Assembly (NCBI GenBank): GCA_030672545.1
Contig: DAOVGF010000062.1
Span: 1 to 12,070 of the forward strand
Reading direction: 5' to 3'
DNA length: 12,070 nucleotides
Origin: Candidatus Aerophobota bacterium
Lineage (GTDB): Bacteria > Aerophobota > Aerophobia > Aerophobales > Aerophobaceae
In this document: piece after piece, positions 1 through 5,435 of the stretch
Position numbering within the stretch: the first letter of the stretch is position 1
How the letters are laid out: each line of letters begins with the position of its first letter
Program-made: the position numbers and the translations under genes
Notes under the pieces: model-generated
Told to the model about the DNA's origin: nothing
Databases searched by the model: none
What the model saw: the letters and a program-made list of their open reading frames with translations, nothing else

Positions 1-42
1 AACAGCAATGGCTATTAAAACCTTGATAATCTTAGCTCTCAT
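1..42 (-). CDS. Small hydrophobic peptide, second copy (partial, runs off left edge)
   Basis: The minus strand reads AGGAGGTGAGATAA then ATG, and encodes MRAKIIKVLIAIAV before the window ends. The first 13 residues and the Shine-Dalgarno region are identical to those of the complete small gene at 175-255; the residue after IAIA differs (V instead of A), so the copies diverge from there. The basic start followed by a hydrophobic stretch looks like a signal peptide or a short membrane peptide. The 3' end is missing, so length and function are unknown. I do not recognise a family. Confidence 0.55.
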   Translation of the reverse strand, partial: MRAKIIKVLIAIAV

Positions 43-56
43 TTATCTCACCTCCT
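3..56. repeat. 54-bp direct repeat, copy 1
   Basis: This stretch is identical to 216-269, 213 bp away. On the minus strand it covers the Shine-Dalgarno sequence AGGAGGTG and the first 13 codons of the small hydrophobic peptide. The match stops just upstream of the Shine-Dalgarno sequence, so the duplicated unit is a ribosome binding site plus the N-terminal coding part. Confidence 0.9.
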
Positions 57-63
57 GATTTCG

Positions 64-153
64 TTGATTCAGTTCTTCTCTTTCTTCTCGTTCTTCTGGT
101 TCATCTCGTTCTTCTGGTTCATCTCGTTTCTCTCGTTCTTCTGGTTCATCTGG
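64..153. repeat. Degenerate 9-bp tandem repeat (about ten units)
   Basis: On the plus strand the stretch divides into ten consecutive 9-mers: TTGATTCAG, TTCTTCTCT, TTCTTCTCG, TTCTTCTGG, TTCATCTCG, TTCTTCTGG, TTCATCTCG, TTTCTCTCG, TTCTTCTGG, TTCATCTGG. The consensus is about TTCWTCTSG. In the right half GG and CG endings tend to alternate, which gives an 18-bp higher-order period. The minus strand is almost free of T. Units are contiguous with no spacers, so this is a minisatellite-like array and not CRISPR. Confidence 0.85.
69..149 (-). CDS. Possible small charged repeat peptide
   Basis: An ATG-to-TGA frame of 26 codons lies wholly within the 9-bp repeat. Because the unit is three codons long, the peptide is itself periodic: MNQKNE-type hexads recur, starting at residues 1, 10 and 16, and the tail is lysine-rich (KKEKN). 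It is extremely hydrophilic, with Asn, Glu, Gln and Lys dominating. A weak AGGTG lies about 9 nt upstream of the ATG. It sits between two copies of a small hydrophobic peptide gene in the same direction. It may equally be an untranslated repeat; no family is recognised. Confidence 0.25.
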   Translation of the reverse strand: MNQKNERNEMNQKNEMNQKNEKKEKN

Positions 154-174
154 TTAAACACCTAAAATCTCTCT

Positions 175-255
175 TCAACCAAAGTGGAAGTTAGCTCCAC
201 CAGCCAATACCAAAGCAGCAATGGCTATTAAAACCTTGATAATCTTAGCTCTCAT
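175..255 (-). CDS. Small hydrophobic peptide (26 aa)
   Basis: The frame begins MRAKIIKVLIAIA, continues with a hydrophobic Ala/Leu/Val/Gly stretch, and ends NFHFG before TGA. A textbook AGGAGGTG lies 6 nt upstream of ATG, the strongest reason to believe it is translated. Residues 2-7 are basic and 8-20 hydrophobic, as in a signal peptide or single membrane-inserted peptide. There is no lipobox cysteine and almost no mature domain. It follows argJ by 86 nt with its own possible promoter. The ribosome binding site and first 13 codons are duplicated at 1-56. The family is not recognised; a short membrane peptide, pheromone-like precursor or type I toxin-like peptide are all open. Confidence 0.6.
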   Translation of the reverse strand: MRAKIIKVLIAIAALVLAGGANFHFG

Positions 256-269
256 TTATCTCACCTCCT
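216..269. repeat. 54-bp direct repeat, copy 2
   Basis: Identical to 3-56. It contains the Shine-Dalgarno sequence and the first codons of the complete 26-residue hydrophobic peptide on the minus strand. Confidence 0.9.
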
Positions 270-305
270 ATCCGAAACAATTATAAACAATTATATCTGT
301 ATATA

Positions 306-333
306 TTCATACCACCTGCGGTAAAAAAGTCAA
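306..333 (-). promoter_or_regulatory. Possible promoter for the small-peptide locus
   Basis: The minus strand has TTGACT (328-333), a 16-bp spacer and TATGAA (306-311) preceded by TGG, an extended -10 arrangement. The region downstream to 270 is very A+T rich and contains two further TATAAT matches without good -35 boxes. Start would be near 299, about 44 nt before the first small ATG. It lies just past the argJ stop. Confidence 0.4.
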
Positions 334-341
334 TCACTTGA

Positions 342-1574
342 TTAAAAATATCTTTTGTTAATTTTTACGTACCTTTCGGTAAGGTCGCAGCCCCAAAATT
401 CCGTTTGATAATGCCCATCATTAAGGTCAACAGTTATGTTAATCTCGTCTTTTTTTAGTATTTTTCTTAATTTAGTCTCATCTGCCTCTGTACCTATTCC
501 TTCCTTTACTACCAGTTCTCCGTCAAAATACACGTTAACTTTGGAAGGGTTTATCCTACCATGGACTGACCCTAGAGCAACCATTATTCTGCCCCAGTTA
601 GGTGAAGCTCCCGCCAGAGCTGTTTTTACCAGGAGAGATTGTGCGATAGCTCTGGCTACTCGTCGGGCATCTTTCAGAAAACATGCTCCTTTCACTGTGA
701 TTCTGACCAGTTTATTAACTCCTTCTCCATCTTTAACTGTTATTTTAGCTAGAGTAGTGCAGACAAATTTTAGTGCCTCATTGAAATGAATAAAATTCTC
801 ATCCTTGACTCTGAGCTTTTTCTTTTTGCGCCAGGTTCTTATTTTGGCGTTCCCTGCTTTTCCATTAGCCAGGACAATAACAGTATCGTTAGTGCTCATG
901 TCACCATCTATACTGATTTGGTTGAAGGATTCATTAACTGCTTCTCTAAGAGCTTCATCCAGTGCGTCAGGAGTTACACAAGCATCGGTGGTGATAAAAC
1001 AAAGCATGGTAGCCAAGTTAGGAGAGATCATTCCTGCTCCCTTGATCATCCCCCCAATTTTGACCTTACCTCTACCTCGTCGAGGGATGTCCGTTTCTAC
1101 GGCTACCTCTTTAACTATTTTGTCTGTAGTCATAATGGCTTCGGCAGCCTGATGACCTCCTTCCACAGAAAGCTTCCGGCAAATCTGCCTGATTCCCTTT
1201 TCCATTGCCTTTATAGGTAGAGGTTGTCCAATTATTCCGGTAGAAGCTGTTAGAACATACTTCTCTTCTATTCCGAGCTCTTCAGCGACCATTCGGGTCA
1301 TTTTTCGTGCATCCTCAAAACCTCTGTTTCCAGTGCAGGCATTAGCATTTCCACTGTTAGCTATTATAGCTTGTCCTAGATGATTACGGATTTTTCTGAT
1401 GGATAGTTGGACCGGAGCAGCCTTGACTTTGTTTGTGGTGAACATCCCACTAACTACCGCTGGAACCACAGAGTAAACAAGAGCCAGATCCGGCCTTTTT
1501 TCCTTAATTCCACAATGAAGACCGGCAGCTCTGAAACCCGAAGGTATACATACTCCACCTTTTATTTCTCTCAA
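342..1574 (-). CDS. argJ: Bifunctional ornithine acetyltransferase / N-acetylglutamate synthase
   Basis: ArgJ transfers acetyl from N-acetylornithine to glutamate, recycling the acetyl group in cytoplasmic arginine synthesis; bifunctional forms also use acetyl-CoA. The length, 410 residues, is normal for the family. Visible marks are FTTNKVKAAPV near 45-55, IANSGNANACTG at 71-82, the oxyanion-hole segment TGIIG at 112-116, and the self-cleavage region NLATMLCFITTDA at 187-199, where the chain is normally cut before Thr189 to give alpha and beta subunits. SIDGDMSTNDT follows at 221-231. The start is TTG, chosen because AGGAGGT lies 5 nt upstream and the N-terminus fits the family. It follows the LysE-type gene after 11 nt, so it is the last arg gene of the operon. 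Whether it is mono- or bifunctional cannot be read from sequence. Confidence 0.96.
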   Translation of the reverse strand: MREIKGGVCIPSGFRAAGLHCGIKEKRPDLALVYSVVPAVVSGMFTTNKVKAAPVQLSIRKIRNHLGQAIIANSGNANACTGNRGFEDARKMTRMVAEELGIEEKYVLTASTGIIGQPLPIKAMEKGIRQICRKLSVEGGHQAAEAIMTTDKIVKEVAVETDIPRRGRGKVKIGGMIKGAGMISPNLATMLCFITTDACVTPDALDEALREAVNESFNQISIDGDMSTNDTVIVLANGKAGNAKIRTWRKKKKLRVKDENFIHFNEALKFVCTTLAKITVKDGEGVNKLVRITVKGACFLKDARRVARAIAQSLLVKTALAGASPNWGRIMVALGSVHGRINPSKVNVYFDGELVVKEGIGTEADETKLRKILKKDEINITVDLNDGHYQTEFWGCDLTERYVKINKRYF

Positions 1575-1585
1575 GCCTTACCTCC

Positions 1586-2200
1586 TTAATTAATCAGAAA
1601 AAATACTCCAAATCCTACCAATACTAGACCCAGTATTTGGGAGAGTATCCGGTAATTACTTTCACTAAGATAGGATTTTCCTCTGGATATGCCGTAGGAA
1701 ATAAAAGCATACCATCCAAAATCAGCACACCAGTGGCCAATCATAAAGAAAATTACTCCTATAAGACCAGTGAGGTAAATTTTTAAAACTACAGGAGTTC
1801 CAATAGAAACCCACCAGATAGGGAAACCAGGATTAAAAGCGGTAAAAAACACTCCTCCCACCAGGGCGTATTTTTTGATGCTTATTTTACTTTCTTGGGG
1901 TAAGCTGACATGGAAGGACTTTTTGAAAACTAACAGGCCCATAAGTATTAAGGCTGCTCCCCCTATCCAGGGTAGATAGCGGACGGCCAGAGGAGAATTC
2001 AGTAAAAGACCTCCACCGGAAAGAATCAAAAATATGACTATTATCTCTACGAAAAAATGACCCCAGATTACCATTATACCGGCTTTTACTCCCTGTTTTA
2101 GAGCCAGGGATATGGTATAAACAAGAAGCGGTCCTGGGATAAGGGCACCTGAGAGGCCAATAGCAAAACCCAATAACAAAAGGAAAAGATTGTTTAACAC
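1586..2200 (-). CDS. LysE/RhtB-family amino-acid exporter
   Basis: An integral membrane protein of about 204 residues with roughly six hydrophobic segments, and the family hallmark near its N-terminus: GLSGALIPGPLLVYTIS, the conserved G-x-x-PGP segment. LysE/RhtB proteins export amino acids such as lysine, arginine or homoserine across the inner membrane. I place the start at GTG, not at the ATG 27 nt earlier, because GGAGGAG lies about 8 nt upstream of the GTG. The overlap with the end of argC is then 7 nt, which suggests translational coupling. Its position between argC and argJ suggests export of arginine, ornithine or an acetylated intermediate; that is inference. Family confidence is high, substrate unknown. 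Confidence 0.85.
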   Translation of the reverse strand: MLNNLFLLLLGFAIGLSGALIPGPLLVYTISLALKQGVKAGIMVIWGHFFVEIIVIFLILSGGGLLLNSPLAVRYLPWIGGAALILMGLLVFKKSFHVSLPQESKISIKKYALVGGVFFTAFNPGFPIWWVSIGTPVVLKIYLTGLIGVIFFMIGHWCADFGWYAFISYGISRGKSYLSESNYRILSQILGLVLVGFGVFFLIN

Positions 2201-3222
2201 AGTCCCAGCTCCTCCGGGAATCCGCACATAAGGTTCATATTTTGAACTGCCTGTCCAGAAGCTCCCTTTCCCAGGTTGTCAATAACCGAGATAACGATCA
2301 ACCATCCGGTTGTGTTATTAATAGTGAGACCGAGCCGGCACCGGTTGGAAAAGATGACTTCCTTTATTTGAGGAAAACTTCCCACCGGGAGTACCTCTAC
2401 AAATGGATCTTGCTGGTAAAACTGGGTATATAAATCTTGTATTTCCTTGACGTTGAGAGAATTACGTAACCGAGCATAGCAGGTAGAAAGTATACCTCGG
2501 TTTAGAGGAATGAGATGGGGTACGAAGGTAATCTGTACCTTTCCCCCTGATAGTTTGCTTAGTTCCTCTTCCATTTCAGGAAGATGACGGTGTCCTTCTA
2601 CCTGATAAGCATTCATGTTCTCGTTAACCTCTGGGAAGTGAGTAGTTAGAGTGAGTTTTCGTCCCGCTCCGGTGACTCCGGATTTTGCATCCACAATAAT
2701 TGCTTCTTTTTCGATTAAGTTTTTCTGCAAAGCCGGGGCCAGAGCCAAAATGGCTGCGGTAGGATAACAACCTGGATTAGCTACCAGGCAAGATTTTTTT
2801 ATTTTATCCCGGTTTAACTCAGGAAGTCCGTAGACTGCTTTTCGCAGCAGGTTGGGTTGCTGGTGAACCAGGCCGTACCACTTTTCATAGATTGTCGTAT
2901 CCTGGAGGCGAAAATCGGCACTCAAATCTACTATCTTTCTGTTCTTTCCGTGAAGTTTACCCACTATCCCCATAGAAGTAGCATGGGGTAGGGCTGCAAA
3001 TACAATAGATGAGGTAATTTCCTCGATGTTTAGTCCTTGACAAATAAGATTAGTTCTCAACCGGGGATGAATTTGTGAGATTGGTTTTCCGGCAAAGGTG
3101 CGAGAAATGACTTTTTCCAGCTTCACTCGGGGGTGTTGTAGAAGAATTCTCACCAGCTCCGCCCCGCTATATCCGGTAGCCCCTATTACCGTGACGCCTA
3201 TTTTTGATTCAGGCTTGGACAT
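2194..3222 (-). CDS. argC: N-acetyl-gamma-glutamyl-phosphate reductase
   Basis: ArgC reduces N-acetylglutamyl phosphate to the semialdehyde with NADPH, the third step of arginine synthesis. The protein has 342 residues, as expected. It shows the nucleotide-binding GATGYSG at 14-20 followed by AELVRIL, the catalytic cysteine in VANPGCYPTAA (Cys152), the KSGVTGAG motif at 180-187, the histidine-containing EGHRHLPEM at 209-217 and the C-terminal DNLGKGASGQAVQN at 315-328. AGGAAG lies about 7 nt upstream of ATG. It is the first gene of the arg unit, and its last codons supply the Shine-Dalgarno sequence of the exporter gene. argB and argD are not in the window. Confidence 0.97.
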   Translation of the reverse strand: MSKPESKIGVTVIGATGYSGAELVRILLQHPRVKLEKVISRTFAGKPISQIHPRLRTNLICQGLNIEEITSSIVFAALPHATSMGIVGKLHGKNRKIVDLSADFRLQDTTIYEKWYGLVHQQPNLLRKAVYGLPELNRDKIKKSCLVANPGCYPTAAILALAPALQKNLIEKEAIIVDAKSGVTGAGRKLTLTTHFPEVNENMNAYQVEGHRHLPEMEEELSKLSGGKVQITFVPHLIPLNRGILSTCYARLRNSLNVKEIQDLYTQFYQQDPFVEVLPVGSFPQIKEVIFSNRCRLGLTINNTTGWLIVISVIDNLGKGASGQAVQNMNLMCGFPEELGLC

Positions 3223-3235
3223 TTCTGACTTCCTT

Positions 3236-3385
3236 TCATTTGGTAAGGAATGGTCCTGCTTGCTTTTTGGCCAATCTTAAAGCTGTAACACCATGGGTGT
3301 TGGCCACAGAAATACATATTAGCAGAAAAACTTTATCTATCAAGCCGGCGCTCGGCACATTCTCCTTTACTCCTGGGATAATCAT
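3236..3385 (-). CDS. Possible 49-residue ORF upstream of argC
   Basis: An ATG-to-TGA frame that begins MIIPGVKEN and ends QAGPFLTK, stopping 13 nt before the argC start. The middle (VFLLICISVA) is mildly hydrophobic and the C-terminal third is basic. There is no good Shine-Dalgarno sequence at the ATG; an in-frame GTG nine codons later has AAAGGAG only 3 nt before it. No family is recognised. It could be a leader peptide, a decayed gene or chance. Confidence 0.2.
   Translation of the reverse strand: MIIPGVKENVPSAGLIDKVFLLICISVANTHGVTALRLAKKQAGPFLTK
3316..3343 (-). promoter_or_regulatory. Possible argC promoter
   Basis: TTGATA (3338-3343), a 16-bp spacer and TAATAT (3316-3321) on the minus strand. 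The leader to argC would be about 85 nt and contains the small inverted repeat AACACC-CAT-GGTGTT. The -10 box matches only 4 of 6 positions. If real, the 49-residue frame that starts upstream of it would not be on this transcript. Confidence 0.3.
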
Positions 3386-3432
3386 CTATCAATAACTGCT
3401 CGGCCTTCTGGCTCGGGGAGAAAATAAAGAAC

Positions 3433-3459
3433 TTGAGGGGGCAATACTTTCCCCCTCAA
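3433..3459. repeat. Perfect 9-bp inverted repeat (hairpin)
   Basis: TTGAGGGGG, a 9-nt loop, then CCCCCTCAA. Read on the minus strand the 3' side continues GTTCTTTATTTTC, which is T-rich but not a clean T-run, so it could be a weak minus-strand terminator that insulates argC from upstream reading. No complete minus-strand gene upstream in the window would need it. Confidence 0.6.
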
Positions 3460-3613
3460 CGCTTCGCTGCTTCCCCTTAAAGAAAAAAAGTAAACAACTC
3501 ACCTCTTTCAGAGGCTCAGACAGAATTTCTCCTTATCCCTCACGGCGAAGGCCTCGTTAAGGGAGATTATCAATGTCGCCTCAGGAGAATGGGCCTCGCT
3601 AAAGTATATCCAG

Positions 3614-3669
3614 GGTAGTCGCAGGCTTCAGCCTGCGTTTATTTGCGCAGTTTGAAAGCTGCGGCTACC
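3614..3669. repeat. REPIN-like palindromic element (two inverted REP hairpins)
   Basis: The 56-bp element begins GGTAGTCGCAG and ends CTGCGGCTACC, inverted ends matching at 10 of 11 positions. Inside are two hairpins: CGCAGGC-TTCA-GCCTGCG, perfect over 7 bp, and CGCAGTT-TGAA-AGCTGCG, 7 bp with one wobble pair. Each hairpin is flanked on its outer side by GTAG, the tetranucleotide that REP-associated tyrosine transposases (RAYTs) recognise beside REP hairpins. No transposase gene is in the window, so it would be mobilised in trans. Confidence 0.7.
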
Positions 3670-3716
3670 ACATATTCTCTTTCTTCGGGCAGGGGAGGTT
3701 TTAGTCTCCCATTTTC

Positions 3717-3744
3717 TTGACAAGTTCTATTTTGTAGTTATAAT
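3717..3744 (+). promoter_or_regulatory. vapBC promoter
   Basis: Perfect TTGACA (3717-3722), a 16-bp spacer and perfect TATAAT (3739-3744). Transcription would begin near 3751, leaving about 39 nt before the preferred vapB ATG. Confidence 0.8.
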
Positions 3745-3770
3745 AACCATATATTAAATGTGGTCATTAT
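3740..3770. promoter_or_regulatory. Operator candidate for VapB/VapBC autoregulation
   Basis: An inverted repeat with 10-bp arms, ATAATAACCA (3740-3749) and TGGTCATTAT (3761-3770), matching at 9 of 10 positions around an 11-bp centre. It covers most of the -10 box and the expected transcription start, where TA repressors usually bind. The direct repeat GGTCA-TTAT-GGTCA overlaps the right arm. Confidence 0.5.
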
Positions 3771-3789
3771 GGTCACAAAAGGGAAACTA

Positions 3790-4083
3790 ATGCAGGTTAT
3801 CAGTGTGGGTGTGCGTGAGGCAAAGACTACTCTTAGTAAATTGTTGAAAAGTGTTCAACAAGGAAGAGAAGTTATCATAACTGACCGAGGTCGGCCGGTG
3901 GGAAAGATTATCCCGGTACCTGAGAGGTCTCTTTCTCTGTCTGAGAGAATCAAGAATCTGGAAAAGTCAGGCTGGATTGAATCTCCTGGTACCAGGAAAG
4001 AAAGACATTTGCCCCCCGCCCTGCCGGTTCCAGATGAAATTGCCCAGAGATTCCTCCGAGAGGACAGGTATAGTGATAGATGA
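3790..4083 (+). CDS. vapB: Phd/YefM-family antitoxin (VapB-like)
   Basis: The N-terminal part, ISVGVREAKTTLSKLLKSVQ, followed by GREVIITDRGRPVGKIIPV, is the classic Phd/YefM DNA-binding fold that dimerises and represses its own operon. The C-terminal part (about residues 48-97) is charged and proline-rich, as expected for the segment that wraps around the toxin. I choose the ATG at residue 11 of the longest frame, giving 97 residues, because the family normally starts at this point and AAAGGGA precedes it; a GTG at 3760 and ATG at 3769 are alternatives. It overlaps the downstream PIN gene by 11 nt, so the two are translationally coupled. The antitoxin neutralises the toxin and, with it, binds the palindrome at the promoter. 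Confidence 0.88.
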   Translation: MQVISVGVREAKTTLSKLLKSVQQGREVIITDRGRPVGKIIPVPERSLSLSERIKNLEKSGWIESPGTRKERHLPPALPVPDEIAQRFLREDRYSDR

Positions 4084-4504
4084 AGAAATAAGGGCCATCT
4101 ATTGGGATGCCTCGGTAGTTTTATCGATTCTCTTTCAGGACGCTTACAGTGAAGAAGCTCAAAGATGGGCTCGTCAAAAAGGTGTTCACCTCATTTCTAC
4201 GTTGGCCTATGCCGAAATATACGCGGTCATTCATAGAATTAGAAGAGAAAGGGTTTTGGCTGACGTATTGGTAAGGGCTGCTTGTGAAGCTCTAAAAGAA
4301 GGTCCCTGGCGCCATCTGAATATGTTGCCAACCTGGCAATCTATCCGTTCTCTCTCTTCCAGGTGCCTCCTAAAAGGTGTGGATCTCTGGCATCTGTCTA
4401 CGGTTAAGACACTCCACAAGCAAATCCCAGAGTTAATGCTTTTGACTTTTGATAACAAACTGCGAGTAGCAGCCGAGATGGTGAAATTAAAGGTGATTCC
4501 CTAA
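4073..4504 (+). CDS. vapC: PIN-domain ribonuclease toxin (VapC-like)
   Basis: A PIN-domain endoribonuclease of 143 residues, the usual VapC size. Acidic residues of the metal site are visible in order: Asp12 in IYWDASVVLSIL, Glu48 in TLAYAEIYAV, Asp104 in KGVDLWHLST and Asp127 in LLTFDNKL. The start is inferred as GTG inside the end of vapB, with AGAGGA 8 nt upstream; a longer frame starting at 3977 would place about 30 non-PIN residues in front and lies within antitoxin coding sequence. VapC toxins usually cleave tRNA or rRNA when freed from the antitoxin. All catalytic residues are present, so it looks active. RNA target unknown. Confidence 0.87.
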   Translation: MIDEEIRAIYWDASVVLSILFQDAYSEEAQRWARQKGVHLISTLAYAEIYAVIHRIRRERVLADVLVRAACEALKEGPWRHLNMLPTWQSIRSLSSRCLLKGVDLWHLSTVKTLHKQIPELMLLTFDNKLRVAAEMVKLKVIP

Positions 4505-4560
4505 AGTCCATCAATAAACTGAATGTTGAACGTATTTGAACCATATAGAAAAAGAGCGTA

Positions 4561-4583
4561 CCAGTCAAAATTTTCCTGACTGG
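4561..4583. repeat. Perfect 7-bp inverted repeat upstream of the TIR promoter
   Basis: CCAGTCA, a 9-bp AT-rich centre, then TGACTGG. It lies 9 bp upstream of the -35 box of the TIR cassette. It has no T-run on the plus strand, so a regulator-binding site is more likely than a terminator for vapBC. Confidence 0.5.
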
Positions 4584-4592
4584 AGAAAGAGG

Positions 4593-4620
4593 TTGACAAG
4601 CGTTGAGCTTTACCTAAAAT
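4593..4620 (+). promoter_or_regulatory. Promoter of the TIR - unknown - PIN cassette
   Basis: Perfect TTGACA (4593-4598), a 16-bp spacer and TAAAAT (4615-4620). Transcription would start near 4627, about 48 nt before the TIR ATG. Only a weak AGAGAAG precedes that ATG. Confidence 0.7.
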
Positions 4621-4674
4621 TATCTGAAGAAGATGCAAGTAGAAGATTCTTAAACAACTGTCAGAGAAGCTAAA

Positions 4675-5157
4675 ATGGCATACCAAGTTTTCATAAGTCA
4701 TAGTACTCGAGACCAAGGATTAGTAGTAGCCTTTGCGAACTTGCTGGCAAAATTTGGATTAGAGGTATTCGTAGCGGAGTGGTATCTTACACCAGGCGAG
4801 CCTCTCGATGCCAAGATATCCACGATGATAGAGAAAGCCGACTGTGTAGTTGCGTTGTTGACAAAGAATGGGATAAGATCAGATTGGGTCCAGCAGGAAA
4901 TTGGCATTGCCCTAAAGACGGGCAAGCCCCTGATTCCTCTTGTAGAGAAGGGAACCTCTCGTCAGGATTTAGCTGCTTTGCAGGGACGAGAGTATATCGA
5001 ATACGATCCCCTTCAGCCTCAGCAAGCTTTAGCTCAAACATCTACCTATGTTAAGTCGCTCAAATTAAGGAAAGAGGAGCGGGAAAAAACCTTACTTGTT
5101 GCCGGGGGTATTCTCGCTCTACTTCTTTTCCTTCTGTTTTCGGGAGGAGAAAAATGA
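4675..5157 (+). CDS. TIR-domain protein with C-terminal membrane anchor
   Basis: Residues 2 to about 115 form a TIR domain of the bacterial type: AYQVFISHSTRDQGLV at the first strand and loop, FVAEWYLTPGEPLDAKI, the core CVVALLTKNGIRS, then the WxxxE motif WVQQE (Trp71-Glu75), whose glutamate is the catalytic residue in TIR NAD-hydrolases, and KPLIPLVEK. A basic/acidic linker (LKLRKEEREK, 129-138) leads to one hydrophobic segment at about 139-155 (TLLVAGGILALLLFLLF) that should anchor it to the membrane, with the TIR domain in the cytoplasm. There is no sensor or nucleotide-binding domain. Its stop overlaps the next ATG by 4 nt. TIR proteins of bacteria often act in antiphage abortive responses by depleting NAD; that role here is inference from fold and neighbours. 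Confidence 0.85.
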   Translation: MAYQVFISHSTRDQGLVVAFANLLAKFGLEVFVAEWYLTPGEPLDAKISTMIEKADCVVALLTKNGIRSDWVQQEIGIALKTGKPLIPLVEKGTSRQDLAALQGREYIEYDPLQPQQALAQTSTYVKSLKLRKEEREKTLLVAGGILALLLFLLFSGGEK

Positions 5158-5435
5158 AGGTGTGCTATCTTCCATTCCAGGACGAATCCATCCTCCAAAT
5201 CCATCCCGTAGTGGGTCAATCAAAGAAGAAGTTTAATAACTTTGAACTGTGGTGGGATGAGGAAGGAAATATTTGTGCTATTGTCGTCAAGAAGTATAAT
5301 GAGGAATTAAGGGAATTCGAGAAAAATCTCAGGGTTATCCAGTTAAACGGCATTTGGAAAGGAATTCACGTTACGGATAAAGACATCAATGAAGTGCGAG
5401 AGGTATTACTCAAAAGACTTGAGGAGAAATGGTGA
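5154..5435 (+). CDS. Hypothetical 93-residue protein, likely antitoxin of the downstream PIN toxin
   Basis: Not recognised. The N-terminal half is strand-like (MKVCYLPFQDESILQIHPVV, then FELWWDEEGNICAIVVKKY at 30-48) and the C-terminal third is a charged amphipathic helix (DKDINEVREVLLKRLEEKW). There is no signal peptide or membrane segment. GGGAGGAG lies 5 nt upstream of ATG. It overlaps the TIR gene by 4 nt and the PIN gene by 1 nt (TGATG), so the three proteins are made as one coupled set. A small acidic/basic protein just before a PIN gene is normally its antitoxin, but the fold is not the usual Phd, AbrB or ribbon-helix-helix type as far as I can tell. An alternative is a TIR partner or inhibitor. 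Confidence 0.75.
   Translation: MKVCYLPFQDESILQIHPVVGQSKKKFNNFELWWDEEGNICAIVVKKYNEELREFEKNLRVIQLNGIWKGIHVTDKDINEVREVLLKRLEEKW

Larger units (their letters stand above)
3223..3759. other. Gene-poor spacer between the arg operon and the vapBC locus
   Basis: No convincing gene is seen. It holds a possible weak argC promoter and a marginal 49-residue frame at the left end, a perfect 9-bp inverted repeat at 3433-3459, small hairpins at 3502-3514 and 3693-3710, a REPIN-like palindrome at 3614-3669 and the vapBC promoter at the right end. A near-repeat GGCCTCGTTAAG / GGCCTCGCTAAAG occurs at about 3550-3605. The minus strand has a roughly 35-codon frame without start there, ending near 3509, possibly debris of a lost gene. 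Confidence 0.6.

Noticed and set aside
64..153. CRISPR array
   Set aside because: The 9-bp units are contiguous with no spacers and are too short for CRISPR repeats.
3502..3514. CCTCT-TTC-AGAGG hairpin as a minus-strand terminator
   Set aside because: Only 5 bp, and the seven-T run lies about 12 nt beyond the stem.
3977..4504. Longer 175-residue start for the VapC-like protein
   Set aside because: The first ~32 residues are encoded inside vapB in another frame and do not resemble a PIN N-terminus; the GTG at 4073 has a better ribosome site.
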